From Kutzneria sp. 744 (GTDB lineage: Bacteria > Actinomycetota > Actinomycetes > Mycobacteriales > Pseudonocardiaceae): a DNA stretch of 64,000 bases. Below, piece by piece: positions 1 to 11,552 of this stretch (position 1 is the stretch's first letter; each line of letters starts with the position of its first letter). The notes under the pieces are model-generated. The model searched no databases. It was given only the letters and a program-made list of their open reading frames with translations, and was not told the origin of the DNA. Position numbers and translations under genes: made by a program. The stretch covers positions 9,269,372 to 9,333,371 of the forward strand of contig NZ_KK037166.1 in NCBI RefSeq assembly GCF_000568255.1, given 5' to 3'.

Positions 1-472
1 GAAGCTGGCTCATCTCCCCGGCACGCCGACGATCACGCTGGCGCCGGGGTCGCCGATGCCGCCGGTGATCGTCGGGGGCGCGGGACGGGTGGCGATCCGT
101 CGGACCCTGGAGTTCGGGGACGCCTGGTTCCCGTCGATGGTGACGCCGACGTCGGTCGCGGCCGTCCGGCAGATCCTGCACGACGGCGCGGACCAGCGCG
201 GACGCAAGCCGCCGACCATCACAACGGGCGTGGTCGCGTCGCTGGGCGACGGGGCCCCGAGCCGCCAGGCGCTGGTCTCCAGCCTGGCCAATGGCTTCAA
301 GATCCCTCTGGAGCAGGCCGAGTCGATCCCGATCACCGGGGTCGGCCGGGAGGCGGCGGACCGGATGGCCGGCCACTTCGCGGCCGGGGCCGAGGAGCTG
401 GTGGTGAGTTTCGCCGGCGGCGACTGGTTCAGGCAGGTGGAGCTGCTGGCGGAGGCCCGTCAGTCCTCGTAG
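1..472 (+). CDS. LLM-class (probably F420-dependent) oxidoreductase, C-terminal part
   Basis: The reading frame is open from base 2 and enters the window already in progress, so only about the last 156 residues are visible. The segment PPVIVGGAG followed by ALEFGDAWFP-like text (here TLEFGDAWFPS) is typical of the C-terminal half of luciferase-like monooxygenases that use coenzyme F420 or FMN. The part with the cofactor site is largely outside the window, so the substrate cannot be named. It converges on kshB and overlaps its 3' end by 13 bp, so it is not part of the steroid operon. F420 use is a family inference. Confidence 0.75.
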   Translation, partial: KLAHLPGTPTITLAPGSPMPPVIVGGAGRVAIRRTLEFGDAWFPSMVTPTSVAAVRQILHDGADQRGRKPPTITTGVVASLGDGAPSRQALVSSLANGFKIPLEQAESIPITGVGREAADRMAGHFAAGAEELVVSFAGGDWFRQVELLAEARQSS

Positions 473-1404
473 GTGACCTCGACCTCGTCGGTCACGGGAA
501 GGGCCTGGCAGGCCAGGGCATAGCCCTCGGCCAGATCGTCGTCGTCGAGAACCTCGTTGTGCAGCAGGCGGACCTCGCCCCGCACGATCCGGCACGCGCA
601 GGCGCTGCACTGGCCCTGCCGACACGAGTACGGGGCGTCCAAACCGCTGTCCAGCAACACATCCAGCAGCCGCTTGTGCGAGGGCCAGGCCAAACGCTTG
701 CGGACCCCGTCCAAGGACACGTCCACAGTGGACGAGTCTCCGGTCTCGGTGATCTCCTCCTGGAAGACGTCGAATCGCTCGACCCGGGCCGACGGCAGGA
801 CGGAGACCACGGCGTCCATGAACGGCCCGGGGCCGCAGACGAATGCCTCCCGCGCGTCGAAAGACGAAGCCCAAGCCTCCAGCTGGGCCCGAGAAGGAAT
901 GCCCTGGAGGCACTCCAGCCAGTGCGTCACCTGAAGGCGAGCAGGATGCTCGGCGGCCAACCGTCGCAGCTCGGCAGCGAAGATCACCGACGACGGATCA
1001 CGGTTGGCGTAGAACAGAACCATCCGACCGGACCCGGCCGCCAGCACGGACTTGATGATGGACATGACCGGAGTGATCCCGCTCCCGCCGGCGAACAGCA
1101 CCAGGTCCCGGTCCAAAGAGGACGGTGTGAAAACCCCGGCCGGGTCCCGAGCCTCCAGCACGGTCCCGGCGACGACGGAGGAGCAGATCCACGAAGAGCA
1201 GGCGCCGCCGGGCATGCGCTTGACGGTGACGGTCGGTTTCTCGCCGGTGTAAGGGGAACTGGACAGCGAGTAGCACCGCTCCAGCCCGTTCGGCAGCCGG
1301 AACGTCAGGAACTGCCCCGGCTCGTAGGAGAGCTCCGCGTCCAACACCAGGGACACGGCGTCGGAGGTCTCCGAGATCACCTCGGCCACCCGGACGTCAC
1401 TCAT
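460..1404 (-). CDS. kshB: 3-ketosteroid 9alpha-hydroxylase reductase subunit KshB
   Basis: This 314-residue reductase passes electrons from NAD(P)H through FAD and a plant-type [2Fe-2S] cluster to the Rieske oxygenase KshA. In order it has an FAD-binding barrel with RCYSLSS at 43-49, an NAD-binding domain starting GGSGITP at 106-112, and a C-terminal ferredoxin domain. The cluster ligands are C261, C266, C269 (C-x4-C-x2-C) and C299. Length and domain order match the KshB/HmpX-type family. The ATG overlaps the end of the upstream 75-residue gene, and kshA lies just before that, so the three are very probably co-transcribed from the KstR-boxed promoter. Related ring-hydroxylating reductases look similar; the neighbourhood decides the name. 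Confidence 0.9.
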   Translation of the reverse strand: MSDVRVAEVISETSDAVSLVLDAELSYEPGQFLTFRLPNGLERCYSLSSSPYTGEKPTVTVKRMPGGACSSWICSSVVAGTVLEARDPAGVFTPSSLDRDLVLFAGGSGITPVMSIIKSVLAAGSGRMVLFYANRDPSSVIFAAELRRLAAEHPARLQVTHWLECLQGIPSRAQLEAWASSFDAREAFVCGPGPFMDAVVSVLPSARVERFDVFQEEITETGDSSTVDVSLDGVRKRLAWPSHKRLLDVLLDSGLDAPYSCRQGQCSACACRIVRGEVRLLHNEVLDDDDLAEGYALACQALPVTDEVEVTYED

Positions 1405-1624
1405 CGGCCGGCACCTCGATCGAGCCCTCCCGCACGGCCCGGTCGATGCTGTCCCGCAGTGCGGGACAGCCGGCGACCTGCGGGCCCAGCCGCGAGCAGG
1501 TGGCGGACTGCCACTGCACGCTGGTGTGCTGCGGGCTGTTCTTCTTGACCAGCACGGTGGTTCCGCAGCCGTCGCACACGTGCGGCCGCAGACCCTCGGT
1601 CAGGTACCTGGCCGACTCGCGCAC
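1397..1624 (-). CDS. small cysteine-containing protein between kshA and kshB
   Basis: A 75-residue protein begins at a GTG 4 bp after the kshA stop and its end overlaps the kshB start. It contains the motif HVCDGCGTT near residue 14, two further cysteines (TCSRLG, GCPAL), and an acidic end EVPADE. The spacing of both neighbours and the high third-position GC show that it is a genuine gene. I do not recognise a named family. Cysteine pairs suggest a small metal-binding or redox accessory protein for the hydroxylase, but that is inference only. Longer readings in this frame upstream are only the shadow of kshA. Confidence 0.7.
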   Translation of the reverse strand: MRESARYLTEGLRPHVCDGCGTTVLVKKNSPQHTSVQWQSATCSRLGPQVAGCPALRDSIDRAVREGSIEVPADE

Positions 1625-1628
1625 GGGC

Positions 1629-2756
1629 TCAGCCGCCCCGCCGGGCCAGGTTCTCGGCGACCTCCCGCTGCCACACCTCGTTGGCCCGCGTGGTGTCCAC
1701 CTCGAACTCGAACCGCCGCACCATGTCGTCCTGGACGTCCTCCACGTCCACGTAGAACTGCTCGTACCAGCGCCGGAGCTGGTACACCGGGCCGTCCTCC
1801 TCGCACAGCAGCGGATTGTCCACACGGGACTTGTTGCGCCAGATCTCCACGTCCTGAAGGAAACCCACGCCGGTGTTCTTGGCGAACTTGCCGGCGATCT
1901 TGTTGGCCTGGTCGTCGTCCATGCCGGGGAACTTCTTCACGATCGCGCCCCACTGCAGCACGAAGGAGTTGGGCGTCACCGGGTAGTGGCAGTTGATCAG
2001 CACGGTCTCGACGGTGGCCCCGTGGAAGTCGTTCCACAGATAGTCGATCATGTAGGACGGTCCGTAGTAGGACGCCTCGGACCGGGTCGCCAGGTCGTTC
2101 TCGCCCGAGTAGGCAGTCTTGGCGTGCACGTCCGGCCGGGCCTTGGAGTTCAGGTACTGGCTGGCGGTGTGCCCCTCGAACACGTTCTTGAAGTACGTGG
2201 GGAAGGCGAAGTGCACGTAGAAGAAGTGCGCCATGTCGACCACGTTGTCGACGATCTCCCGGCAGTTGGCGCCCTCGATGAGCACCGAGTCCCAGGTCCA
2301 GTCGCTCCACTCGTCGGAGAAGGCGCCCTCGATGGCCGGGATGGCCAGCTCGGGCGGCGGCGGGTTGCCCTGCGGGTCGTGCCAGACGAACAGCTGCTTG
2401 TTCTGCTGGCACGTGGTCCACGCCCGGGTGCGCGCCCGCAGTGGCACCCGCTTGGCGTACGGGATCGACTTGCAGCGGCCGTCCCCGCCCCAGCGCCAGT
2501 CGTGGAACGGGCAGGCTACCTCGGTCCCCTTCACCGTGCCCTGGGTCAGGTCCCCGCCCATGTGCCGGCAGTAGGCGTCCAGTACGTTGAGCGAGCCGTC
2601 GGTGCCCTGGAACACCACCAGTTTGGTGCCAAAAGCCTGCACGGCGTGCGGCTGCCCGTCGGCGAACTGTGCGACCAGCCCCAGGCAGTGCCAGCCCCGA
2701 GCGAACCGGGACGGCGGCGCGCCGGCCTCGATCGTGCGGACGTCGGTACCCATCAC
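1629..2756 (-). CDS. kshA: 3-ketosteroid 9alpha-hydroxylase oxygenase subunit KshA
   Basis: This 375-residue Rieske non-haem iron oxygenase 9alpha-hydroxylates androst-1,4-diene-3,17-dione type 3-ketosteroids. That step opens ring B and creates the substrate for the hsa genes. Rieske cluster ligands are visible as C63-x-H65 and C82-x2-H85 (CRHMGG, CPFHDW). The mononuclear iron motif is the stretch DMAHFFYVHF with H177 and H182. Length is normal for KshA. The start ATG lies 19 bp from a perfect KstR-type box, and the gene heads the kshA-75aa-kshB operon, divergent from hsaADCB. In Mycobacterium tuberculosis the two ksh genes are separated; here they are together. Confidence 0.93.
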   Translation of the reverse strand: MMGTDVRTIEAGAPPSRFARGWHCLGLVAQFADGQPHAVQAFGTKLVVFQGTDGSLNVLDAYCRHMGGDLTQGTVKGTEVACPFHDWRWGGDGRCKSIPYAKRVPLRARTRAWTTCQQNKQLFVWHDPQGNPPPPELAIPAIEGAFSDEWSDWTWDSVLIEGANCREIVDNVVDMAHFFYVHFAFPTYFKNVFEGHTASQYLNSKARPDVHAKTAYSGENDLATRSEASYYGPSYMIDYLWNDFHGATVETVLINCHYPVTPNSFVLQWGAIVKKFPGMDDDQANKIAGKFAKNTGVGFLQDVEIWRNKSRVDNPLLCEEDGPVYQLRRWYEQFYVDVEDVQDDMVRRFEFEVDTTRANEVWQREVAENLARRGG

Positions 2757-2774
2757 ACCTCCAGAGGCGACTAC

Positions 2775-2788
2775 TGGAACAGGTTATA
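2775..2788. promoter_or_regulatory. KstR-type operator (full match)
   Basis: The bases TGGAACAGGTTATA fit the published KstR consensus TnnAACnnGTTnnA at every fixed position. The site lies 19 bp upstream of the kshA start in the ksh/hsa divergent promoter. KstR is the TetR repressor of cholesterol catabolism in mycobacteria and rhodococci. No kstR gene is in this window, so the regulator is inferred from the site and the target genes. Confidence 0.7.
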
Positions 2789-2831
2789 GTTTCGGAGCCT
2801 CGGATGGCTACCGTCAGCGGTCGACACGAAC

Positions 2832-2845
2832 GAGAACACGTTCTA
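2832..2845. promoter_or_regulatory. KstR-type operator (one mismatch)
   Basis: The bases GAGAACACGTTCTA match TnnAACnnGTTnnA except for the first T. The site ends 10 bp before the hsaA ATG, where a bound repressor would block transcription or its start. With the box at 2775 it forms a pair, one per divergent operon. Confidence 0.65.
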
Positions 2846-2855
2846 GTCTAGGTCC

Positions 2856-5756
<2,901 letters not shown>

Positions 5757-6284
5757 ATGGACCGCTTCCGCTCGGTTCTCGGCCACTTCTGCACGGGCGT
5801 CACCGTGGTCACGACCGTGGTGGACGGCGTGCCGGTGGGCTTCGCCTGCCAGTCGTTCGCGGCGCTGTCGCTGGACCCGCCGCTGGTGCTGTTCTGCCCG
5901 GACCGCCGGTCGGGCACCTGGCCGGCGATCCGGGACTCGGGCCTGTTCTGCGTGAACGTGCTGGCCCACGACCAGCAGCCGGTCTCCAAGCTGTTCGGCA
6001 CACGCGGCGCGGACCGGTTCAGCGGCACCGGCTGGCGGCCGTCGCCCAGCGGCTGCCCGGTGCTGGACGGGGTGCTGACCTGGATCGACTGCAAGGTCGA
6101 GGACGTGCATGACGCCGGCGACCACCACGTGGTCGTGGGAAGGGTCACCGAGCTGGGCGAATGCCGCGACGGGCAGCCGCTGCTGTTCTACCGCGGGGCC
6201 TACGCGGCCACGGACTCCCGGGAGGAGGTCGACGGAGAACTGGACAATCTTCTCACCTGGTCACGGAGTGCCGACTGGCTGTAG
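5757..6284 (+). CDS. hsaB: flavin reductase HsaB, partner of HsaA
   Basis: A 175-residue flavin reductase of the FMN-binding split-barrel family. It supplies reduced flavin to HsaA using NAD(P)H. The stretch GHFCTGVTVVTT near the N-terminus and FACQSFAALSLDPPLVLFCP are the usual flavin-binding signature of HpaC/HsaB-like reductases. The end SADWL and length fit the family. It starts directly after the hsaC stop and is the last gene of the operon; the next gene, a P450, has an 80-bp gap before it. Confidence 0.92.
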   Translation: MDRFRSVLGHFCTGVTVVTTVVDGVPVGFACQSFAALSLDPPLVLFCPDRRSGTWPAIRDSGLFCVNVLAHDQQPVSKLFGTRGADRFSGTGWRPSPSGCPVLDGVLTWIDCKVEDVHDAGDHHVVVGRVTELGECRDGQPLLFYRGAYAATDSREEVDGELDNLLTWSRSADWL

Positions 6285-6364
6285 CCAATATGTGGACGAT
6301 TTCCCTCCGCTTCGGGTACGTTGGTTGTAACAGGCAACTGTGACGACCCTGGGGAGCGCGTCCG

Positions 6365-7597
6365 ATGACCGAGATGCTCGAAACCGACCTTCCGTCGTTC
6401 CCGATGGCCCGCGAGTGCCCGATGCACCCGCCGGCCGAGTACCGGGAGATCCGCGCACAGGAGCCGGTCAGCCGGGTCCGCATGCCCGACGGTCAGCTCG
6501 CGTGGCTGGTCACCGGCCACGAGCTGAGCCGTCAGCTGCTGTCCGACCCGCGCGTGAGCTCCGACCGGCAGCACCCGAACTTCCCGCTGGCGCTGACCAC
6601 CGAACAGCGCAAGGCGTTCCAGCAGAACAGCCGGCTCAGCATCCGTCGATCCATGATCGGCCTGGACGCGCCCGAGCACGGCGCCCACCGCAAGATGCTG
6701 ATCAGCGAGTTCTCCGTGCGCCGCATCGCCGCGCTGCGCCCGCGTATCCAGGAGATCGTCGACCAGAGCATCGACGACCTGCTGGCCGCCGGCCAGGGCG
6801 CCGACCTGGTCGAGCACGTGTCGCTGGCGGTGCCGTCGCTGGTCATCTGCGAGCTGCTCGGCGTGCCCTACGAGCAGCGGCACGGCTTCCACGAGTGGAC
6901 CCGCAAGCTGATCAGCCGGACCACCGAGCCGCAGGAGCGGGCCGCCGCCGCCGATGCGCTCAACGACTTCCTGGAGGGGCTGGTCACCGCCAAGGAGGCC
7001 GGCGAGCCCACCGACGACGTGATCGGCCGGCTCATCGCCCGCAACCGCGAGAAGCAGGTGATGACCCACGACGAGATCGTCGGCACCGCCATCCTGCTGC
7101 TGATCGCCGGCCACGAGACCACGGCCAACATGATCTCGCTCGGCACGGTCGCGCTGCTGGAGAACCCGGAGCAGAAGGCCCAGGTCGTGGCCGACTCCTC
7201 GCTGCTGCCCTCGGCCATCGAGGAGATGCTGCGCTACTTCACCATCGTGGAGAGCGCGACCGCCCGCGTGGTCACCGACGACCTCGAACTCGGCGGCGTG
7301 ACCATCCGCAAGGACGAGGGCGTCATCGTGTCCGGCCTGGCCGCCGACTGGGACGGCGACGTGTTCGAGAACCCGGAGCAGCTGGACTTCCACCGCGGCG
7401 CCCGGCACCACGTGGCCTTCGGCTACGGCGTCCACCAGTGCCTCGGGCAGAACCTGGCCCGGCTGGAACTCGAGATCGTCTTCGAGACGTTGTTCCGTCG
7501 GGTGCCGAGTCTGTCGCTGGCCGTGCCGGCCGGCGAACTGCCGTACAAGGACGACGCCGGCATCTACGGTATCTACCGGGTTCCCGTGAATTTCTGA
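6365..7597 (+). CDS. cytochrome P450 monooxygenase
   Basis: A 410-residue soluble bacterial P450 of the CYP105/CYP107-like type. Visible features are the I-helix oxygen-binding motif AGHETT at 248-253, the K-helix E287-x2-R290, and the haem loop FGYGVHQCLG with cysteine ligand C359. A small ferredoxin gene follows 25 bp later and is the likely electron donor. The gene stands downstream of the steroid operon but with its own 80-bp leader. I see no KstR box in that leader, so a role in steroid use is possible but not shown. The nearby SARP regulator would also fit secondary metabolism. Confidence 0.93.
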   Translation: MTEMLETDLPSFPMARECPMHPPAEYREIRAQEPVSRVRMPDGQLAWLVTGHELSRQLLSDPRVSSDRQHPNFPLALTTEQRKAFQQNSRLSIRRSMIGLDAPEHGAHRKMLISEFSVRRIAALRPRIQEIVDQSIDDLLAAGQGADLVEHVSLAVPSLVICELLGVPYEQRHGFHEWTRKLISRTTEPQERAAAADALNDFLEGLVTAKEAGEPTDDVIGRLIARNREKQVMTHDEIVGTAILLLIAGHETTANMISLGTVALLENPEQKAQVVADSSLLPSAIEEMLRYFTIVESATARVVTDDLELGGVTIRKDEGVIVSGLAADWDGDVFENPEQLDFHRGARHHVAFGYGVHQCLGQNLARLELEIVFETLFRRVPSLSLAVPAGELPYKDDAGIYGIYRVPVNF

Positions 7598-7622
7598 CGC
7601 TCTCGCAGGAAGAGGCCACACC

Positions 7623-7817
7623 ATGCACATCACCGCGGACAGGGAGCGGTGCGTCGGCGCCGGCCAGTGCGTGCTGGCCGCGCCCGCCGTGTTCGACCAG
7701 GACGACGACGGCCTGGTGGCGCCGCTGACCATGGACCCGGAGACCGGCGAGCAGGACGCCGTCCGCCAGGCGGTCAACGTGTGCCCGTCGTCGGCCATCT
7801 GGATCGACAAGGAGTGA
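7623..7817 (+). CDS. [3Fe-4S] ferredoxin partner of the P450
   Basis: A 64-residue ferredoxin with cysteines at 10, 16 and 54. The motif is CVGAGQC, with alanine at 13 where a four-iron ferredoxin would have cysteine, so a [3Fe-4S] cluster is expected. The acidic body (DQDDDGLV) and the tail NVCPSSAIWIDKE are typical of P450-linked actinomycete ferredoxins. It is 25 bp behind the P450 and co-transcribed with it. A strong inverted repeat follows the stop codon. Confidence 0.92.
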   Translation: MHITADRERCVGAGQCVLAAPAVFDQDDDGLVAPLTMDPETGEQDAVRQAVNVCPSSAIWIDKE

Positions 7818-7823
7818 TCGCAG

Positions 7824-7884
7824 CCATCGGCCAACCGGGCTAAATCACCGAGACGTGTGGTGATGACACCCGGTTGGCCGATGG
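7824..7884. repeat. perfect 16-bp inverted repeat with inner 6-bp stem
   Basis: Bases 7824-7839 (CCATCGGCCAACCGGG) are the exact reverse complement of 7869-7884. Within the 29-nt loop, ATCACC at 7844-7849 pairs with GGTGAT at 7859-7864. It lies 6 bp after the ferredoxin stop and ends 33 bp before the SARP start. It could end transcription of the P450 operon, although no T-run follows, or it could be a large operator for the regulator. Confidence 0.75.
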
Positions 7885-7917
7885 AGTGCGTGCGTTGCGC
7901 TGTCGATCCGAGCACTC

Positions 7918-10698
7918 GTGTCCGACGACATCAGAGTCCGGGTGCTCGGCCCCGTCGAGATCGCCGGCCCGCAGGGGCCGGTGACGCTGCGGGGCAGGGG
8001 GCACCGAACCCTGCTGGCCCGGTTGGCCCTGCGGCCCGGTCAGCCCGTCGCCTCGTCCGCGCTGATCGACGCGCTGTGGGACCAGGCGCCGCCGACCGCG
8101 CCCAAAACACTGCGCAGCCACGTCGCGCACATGCGCCGCGACCTGCGGGCCGCCGACGTGCTGAACATGATCATCACTCGGGATCCCGGGTATCTGCTGC
8201 GCATCCCGCCGTTCTCGGTGGACGTCGTGCGCTTCGAGTCGCTGGCCCGGCGCGGGCATCAGGCCCTGTCGTCCGGTGATCACCGTGCCGCCGCCGACCA
8301 GCTGCAGGCCGCGTTGGCGTTGTGGCGTGGGGACGCGCTGGGCGACTGCCGGCAGGGCCAGTGGGCACGGCAGGAGGCCTCCCGGCTCGGGGATGCCCGG
8401 CTGGACGCGCACGAGGACCTGATCGGGGCCGAGCTGGCGTTGGGCCGGCACGGCGAGGTGCTGGGGGAGCTGGCCGGTCTCGTCGTGGCCCATCCGTTCC
8501 GGGAACGCTTGTGGGAGCAGCTGATGCTCGCCCTGTACCGGTCCGGGCGGCAGGCCGAGGCGCTGGCCACCTTCCGCCGCGCCCGGTCGACGCTGGTGGA
8601 GCAGCTGGGCGTGGAGCCGGGGACACGGCTGCGGAGCTTGGAGAGCGCCATCCTGGCCGACGAGCCGGTGCAGGAGCCGCCGGTGTCGTTGCAGGCCGTG
8701 GTTTCCGTCGGCCTGCCGGCGGAACTGACCAGCTTCGTCGGCCGCGAGGAGGAATTGGCCAAGCTGGGCGGCATGTTCGCCGGCGGCCGTCTGGTGACCT
8801 TGGCCGGCACCGGCGGGGTGGGCAAGAGCCGGCTGGCTCTGCGGTGCGCCGGGCAGTTGGCGGCGTCCGTGCAGGGCGGGGTTCGGCTGGTGGAGCTGGC
8901 CGGGCTGCGGGACCGGGCGTTGGTGCCCCATGCCGTGGCCGAGGCGTTGGGGGTTCGCGACCAGTCGGGACGGTCCCCTGTGGACGTTCTGGTCGATGTG
9001 CTGCGGGACCGGGATGTGTTGGTGGTGCTGGACAACTGCGAACACCTGCTGGAGGCCTGCGCCGATTTCGTGACGGCGCTGCTGCGAGGGTGCCCGCGGC
9101 TGTTGATGCTGGTGACCAGCCGGCAGCCGCTGGGCGTCGAGGGCGAGCAGGTGCTGATCGTGCCGCCGATGCCGGTCGAGCACGCGGCGATGCGGCTGTT
9201 CGCGGAGCGGGCCCGGGACGCCGTCCTCGATTTCGAGGTGACGGCCGACAATGTGCGGATCGTGGAGAACCTGTGCCGGCGGCTGGACGGGATCCCGCTG
9301 GCCATCGAGCTGGCCACCCTCGTGCTGCGCACGCTGTCGCCGTCCCAGCTGTTGTCCCGTTTGGACGATCGGTTCGCGCTGCTGAGCGGGGCCCGGCGGG
9401 GCGTGATGGCCCGGCACCAGACGATTCGGGCCGCGGTGGAGTGGAGCTTCGAGCTCTGCACGCCCGCGGAACGCCTGCTGTGGAGCCAGCTTTCGGTGTT
9501 CGCCGGCAGTTTCGACCTGGAGGCCGTCGAGCAGGTGTGCGGCGGCGACGACGTGTTGTCGCTGGTGGCCCGGCTGGTCGACAAGTCCGTGCTGTCCTCG
9601 CAGACCGTCGGCGGCGTGGTGCGGTACCGGCTGCTGGAGACGTTGCGGCAGTTCGGGGCCGAGCAGCTGCTGGCCGACGGCTTCACGGAGACGTTGCGGC
9701 GTCGGCATCTGGCCTGGTGCCAGCGGTTGGCGTCATGGGGTGAGAAGGAGTGGTTCGGGCCCAACCAGGCCGTGGTGTTCACGCGGATCCACCGTGATCG
9801 GGCGAATCTCCGTGCGGCGCTGGAGTTCGGCCTCGAATCGGATCCGGCCGCCGGTCTGCGGCTGGCCGGCACGCTGTGGTTCTACTGGATCGGGTGCGGG
9901 GTGTTCGCCGAGGGGCGCCGGTGGCTCGATGCCTTGCTGGGGCTGCCCTTTCGGGGCTACGAGCGGCACAAGGCGTTGTGGGTCAACGGCTATGTCGCCA
10001 CCTTGCAGGGCGACACGCCCGCGGCCATCGGCATGCTCGACGAGTGCCGGGCCCAGTCCGACGACCTCGTCGCGGTGGCGTACTCCATCTACGTCCGCGG
10101 CGCCGCGGCCATCTTCACCGACGACCTCGTGGCCGGCACGGCCCTGTTCGCCGAGGCCAACCAGCGGCTGACCGGCCTCGGCCAGCTCGACAGCAACGTC
10201 GTGATGACCAAGGTCGCGCTGGCCATGACCGTGGCCTTCACCGGCGACCTACCGACCACGGTCGCCCTGGCCCAGGACGCCCACGCCGTCGCCGAACAGC
10301 ACGGTGAGCAGTGGGCGTTGGCCTATGCGCACTACGTTTTGGGCTTCGCCGCGTGTCTGCAGGGCGCGTTGGGGCAGGCCGTCGCCCACGCCAAGAAGTG
10401 CCTGGCCATCAAGCAGACCTTCAACGACCTGCTGGGCATCGCGTTGTCGGTGGAGTTGTTGGCGTTGCTGGCCGCGATGGTCGGCGAGGCCGAGCGGGCG
10501 GCCCAGTTGCTGGGCGCGGTCGCCGGGATCTGGCCGCACGTGGGCGTTCCGCTGTTCGGCTCCCGCAACTTCGCCGCCCCGCACGAGCAGTGTGAGCAGC
10601 TGGCCCGGCAGGCGTTGGGCGATCGTGGGTACGAGCTGGCCTTCGCCGTCGGCAGTCGGCTGTCCATCGACGACGCCGTGGCGCTGGGCCTGGCTTAG
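7918..10698 (+). CDS. SARP/AfsR-like regulator with BTAD and NB-ARC domains
   Basis: A 926-residue transcriptional regulator. The N-terminus is an OmpR-like winged helix (VRVLGPVEIAG, then LRGRGHRTLLARLALRPGQPV), followed by a bacterial transcriptional activation domain to about residue 240. An NB-ARC type ATPase follows, with P-loop GTGGVGKS near 297-304 and VVLDNCEHLLEAC as Walker B. The C-terminal third is helical and TPR-like. This is the layout of large SARP regulators that switch on pathway genes in actinomycetes. The start is a GTG; no ATG lies in frame nearby. It follows the P450/ferredoxin pair in the same direction and may control it. The 3' end converges on the SDR gene. Confidence 0.9.
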   Translation: MSDDIRVRVLGPVEIAGPQGPVTLRGRGHRTLLARLALRPGQPVASSALIDALWDQAPPTAPKTLRSHVAHMRRDLRAADVLNMIITRDPGYLLRIPPFSVDVVRFESLARRGHQALSSGDHRAAADQLQAALALWRGDALGDCRQGQWARQEASRLGDARLDAHEDLIGAELALGRHGEVLGELAGLVVAHPFRERLWEQLMLALYRSGRQAEALATFRRARSTLVEQLGVEPGTRLRSLESAILADEPVQEPPVSLQAVVSVGLPAELTSFVGREEELAKLGGMFAGGRLVTLAGTGGVGKSRLALRCAGQLAASVQGGVRLVELAGLRDRALVPHAVAEALGVRDQSGRSPVDVLVDVLRDRDVLVVLDNCEHLLEACADFVTALLRGCPRLLMLVTSRQPLGVEGEQVLIVPPMPVEHAAMRLFAERARDAVLDFEVTADNVRIVENLCRRLDGIPLAIELATLVLRTLSPSQLLSRLDDRFALLSGARRGVMARHQTIRAAVEWSFELCTPAERLLWSQLSVFAGSFDLEAVEQVCGGDDVLSLVARLVDKSVLSSQTVGGVVRYRLLETLRQFGAEQLLADGFTETLRRRHLAWCQRLASWGEKEWFGPNQAVVFTRIHRDRANLRAALEFGLESDPAAGLRLAGTLWFYWIGCGVFAEGRRWLDALLGLPFRGYERHKALWVNGYVATLQGDTPAAIGMLDECRAQSDDLVAVAYSIYVRGAAAIFTDDLVAGTALFAEANQRLTGLGQLDSNVVMTKVALAMTVAFTGDLPTTVALAQDAHAVAEQHGEQWALAYAHYVLGFAACLQGALGQAVAHAKKCLAIKQTFNDLLGIALSVELLALLAAMVGEAERAAQLLGAVAGIWPHVGVPLFGSRNFAAPHEQCEQLARQALGDRGYELAFAVGSRLSIDDAVALGLA

Positions 10699-10699
10699 C

Positions 10700-11468
10700 T
10701 CACGCGTGCGCGCCGCCGTCGACGCGGATCTCGGTGCCGGTGATGTACCGGCCGTCGTCGGAGGCGACCATCGCCCACCCCCGCGACCCGGTCCGGCGGC
10801 ACCAGCGCGCCCTTGGTCAGCAGGGAGACGTTCCGGGCCAGCAGCATGATGTCCGCGCCCTCGGGCAGGGTCTCGCCGACCCGGGCCGGCATGCCGGTGT
10901 CGATGCCGGCCGGCTGGATGGTGACCGCCCGCAGACCCTGGTCGGCGTACTCGGCCGCGATGGCCCGGCTGAAGGCCTGCACTCCGCCCTTGGTCGCCGC
11001 GTAGGCCGACAGGAACGGGTGGGTGAACGAGCCTGCGGTCGAGCCGATGGTGACGACAACTCCGTTCCCGGTTGCGGTCAGCGCCGGCAAGGCCGCTCTC
11101 GTGACGAGGAACATCCCGGTCAGATTGACCGCGATCGTGCGATTCCACAGGTCCAGCGAGGTCTCGTGCGTGTGCGCCGCGTGCAGCACCGCGGCGTTGT
11201 TCATCAGCACGTCCAGGCCGCCCAGGTGATGCAGCGCCGTGGCCATGAAGTCCGCGACCGAGGATTCCTCGGCGACGTCGCCGGTCAGCGTGCACAGGCG
11301 CTCGTCGACGTCCTCGCCGGCCAGCTCCGCGGTCGCCTCCAATGCGTCCTCGGCGATGTCCACCGCCACCACGTGGGCGCCCTCCGCCAGCAGCCGCAGG
11401 GTCACCGCCTGGCCGATGCCGGCCCCACCGCCGGTCACGAGCACCCGGCGTCCGTCGAATCGCTGCAC
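10700..11468 (-). pseudogene. SDR-family oxidoreductase, frameshifted near the C-terminus
   Basis: Residues 1-220 read as a normal short-chain dehydrogenase: TGGGAGIGQ cofactor motif at the N-terminus, NNAAV, catalytic serine in IGSTAGS, then the Y-x3-K pair in SAYAATKGG. Near 10775, in a G-rich run on the coding strand, the frame changes. The expected C-terminus (VASDDGRYITGTEIRVDGG) continues in another frame and ends with TGA at 10700-10702. The unshifted frame instead runs into an arginine-rich tail and stops at 10695. One inserted base or two lost bases explain this. It may be a sequencing error in a homopolymer or real inactivation. The substrate is unknown. Confidence 0.75.
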
Positions 11469-11486
11469 TCGACCACGTGATCACGG

Positions 11487-11522
11487 CCCGTTGTCGGAGC
11501 GCAACCGCGCCGACACAACGGG
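11487..11522. promoter_or_regulatory. imperfect inverted repeat between SDR and isomerase genes
   Basis: CCCGTTGTCGG at 11487-11497 faces CCGACACAACGGG at 11510-11522; eight outer and three inner pairs match with two unpaired bases. It lies in the divergent promoter region 18 bp upstream of the SDR start. A repressor site or hairpin is possible. Confidence 0.35.
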
Positions 11523-11552
11523 CCACGGAAAGCGGACCCTCTGGCGTAGATT

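Noticed and set aside
7840-9708. A 622-residue minus-strand frame opposite the SARP gene
   Set aside because: Low-complexity Gln/His/Pro/Arg composition and full overlap with a clear BTAD/NB-ARC gene show that it is a shadow.
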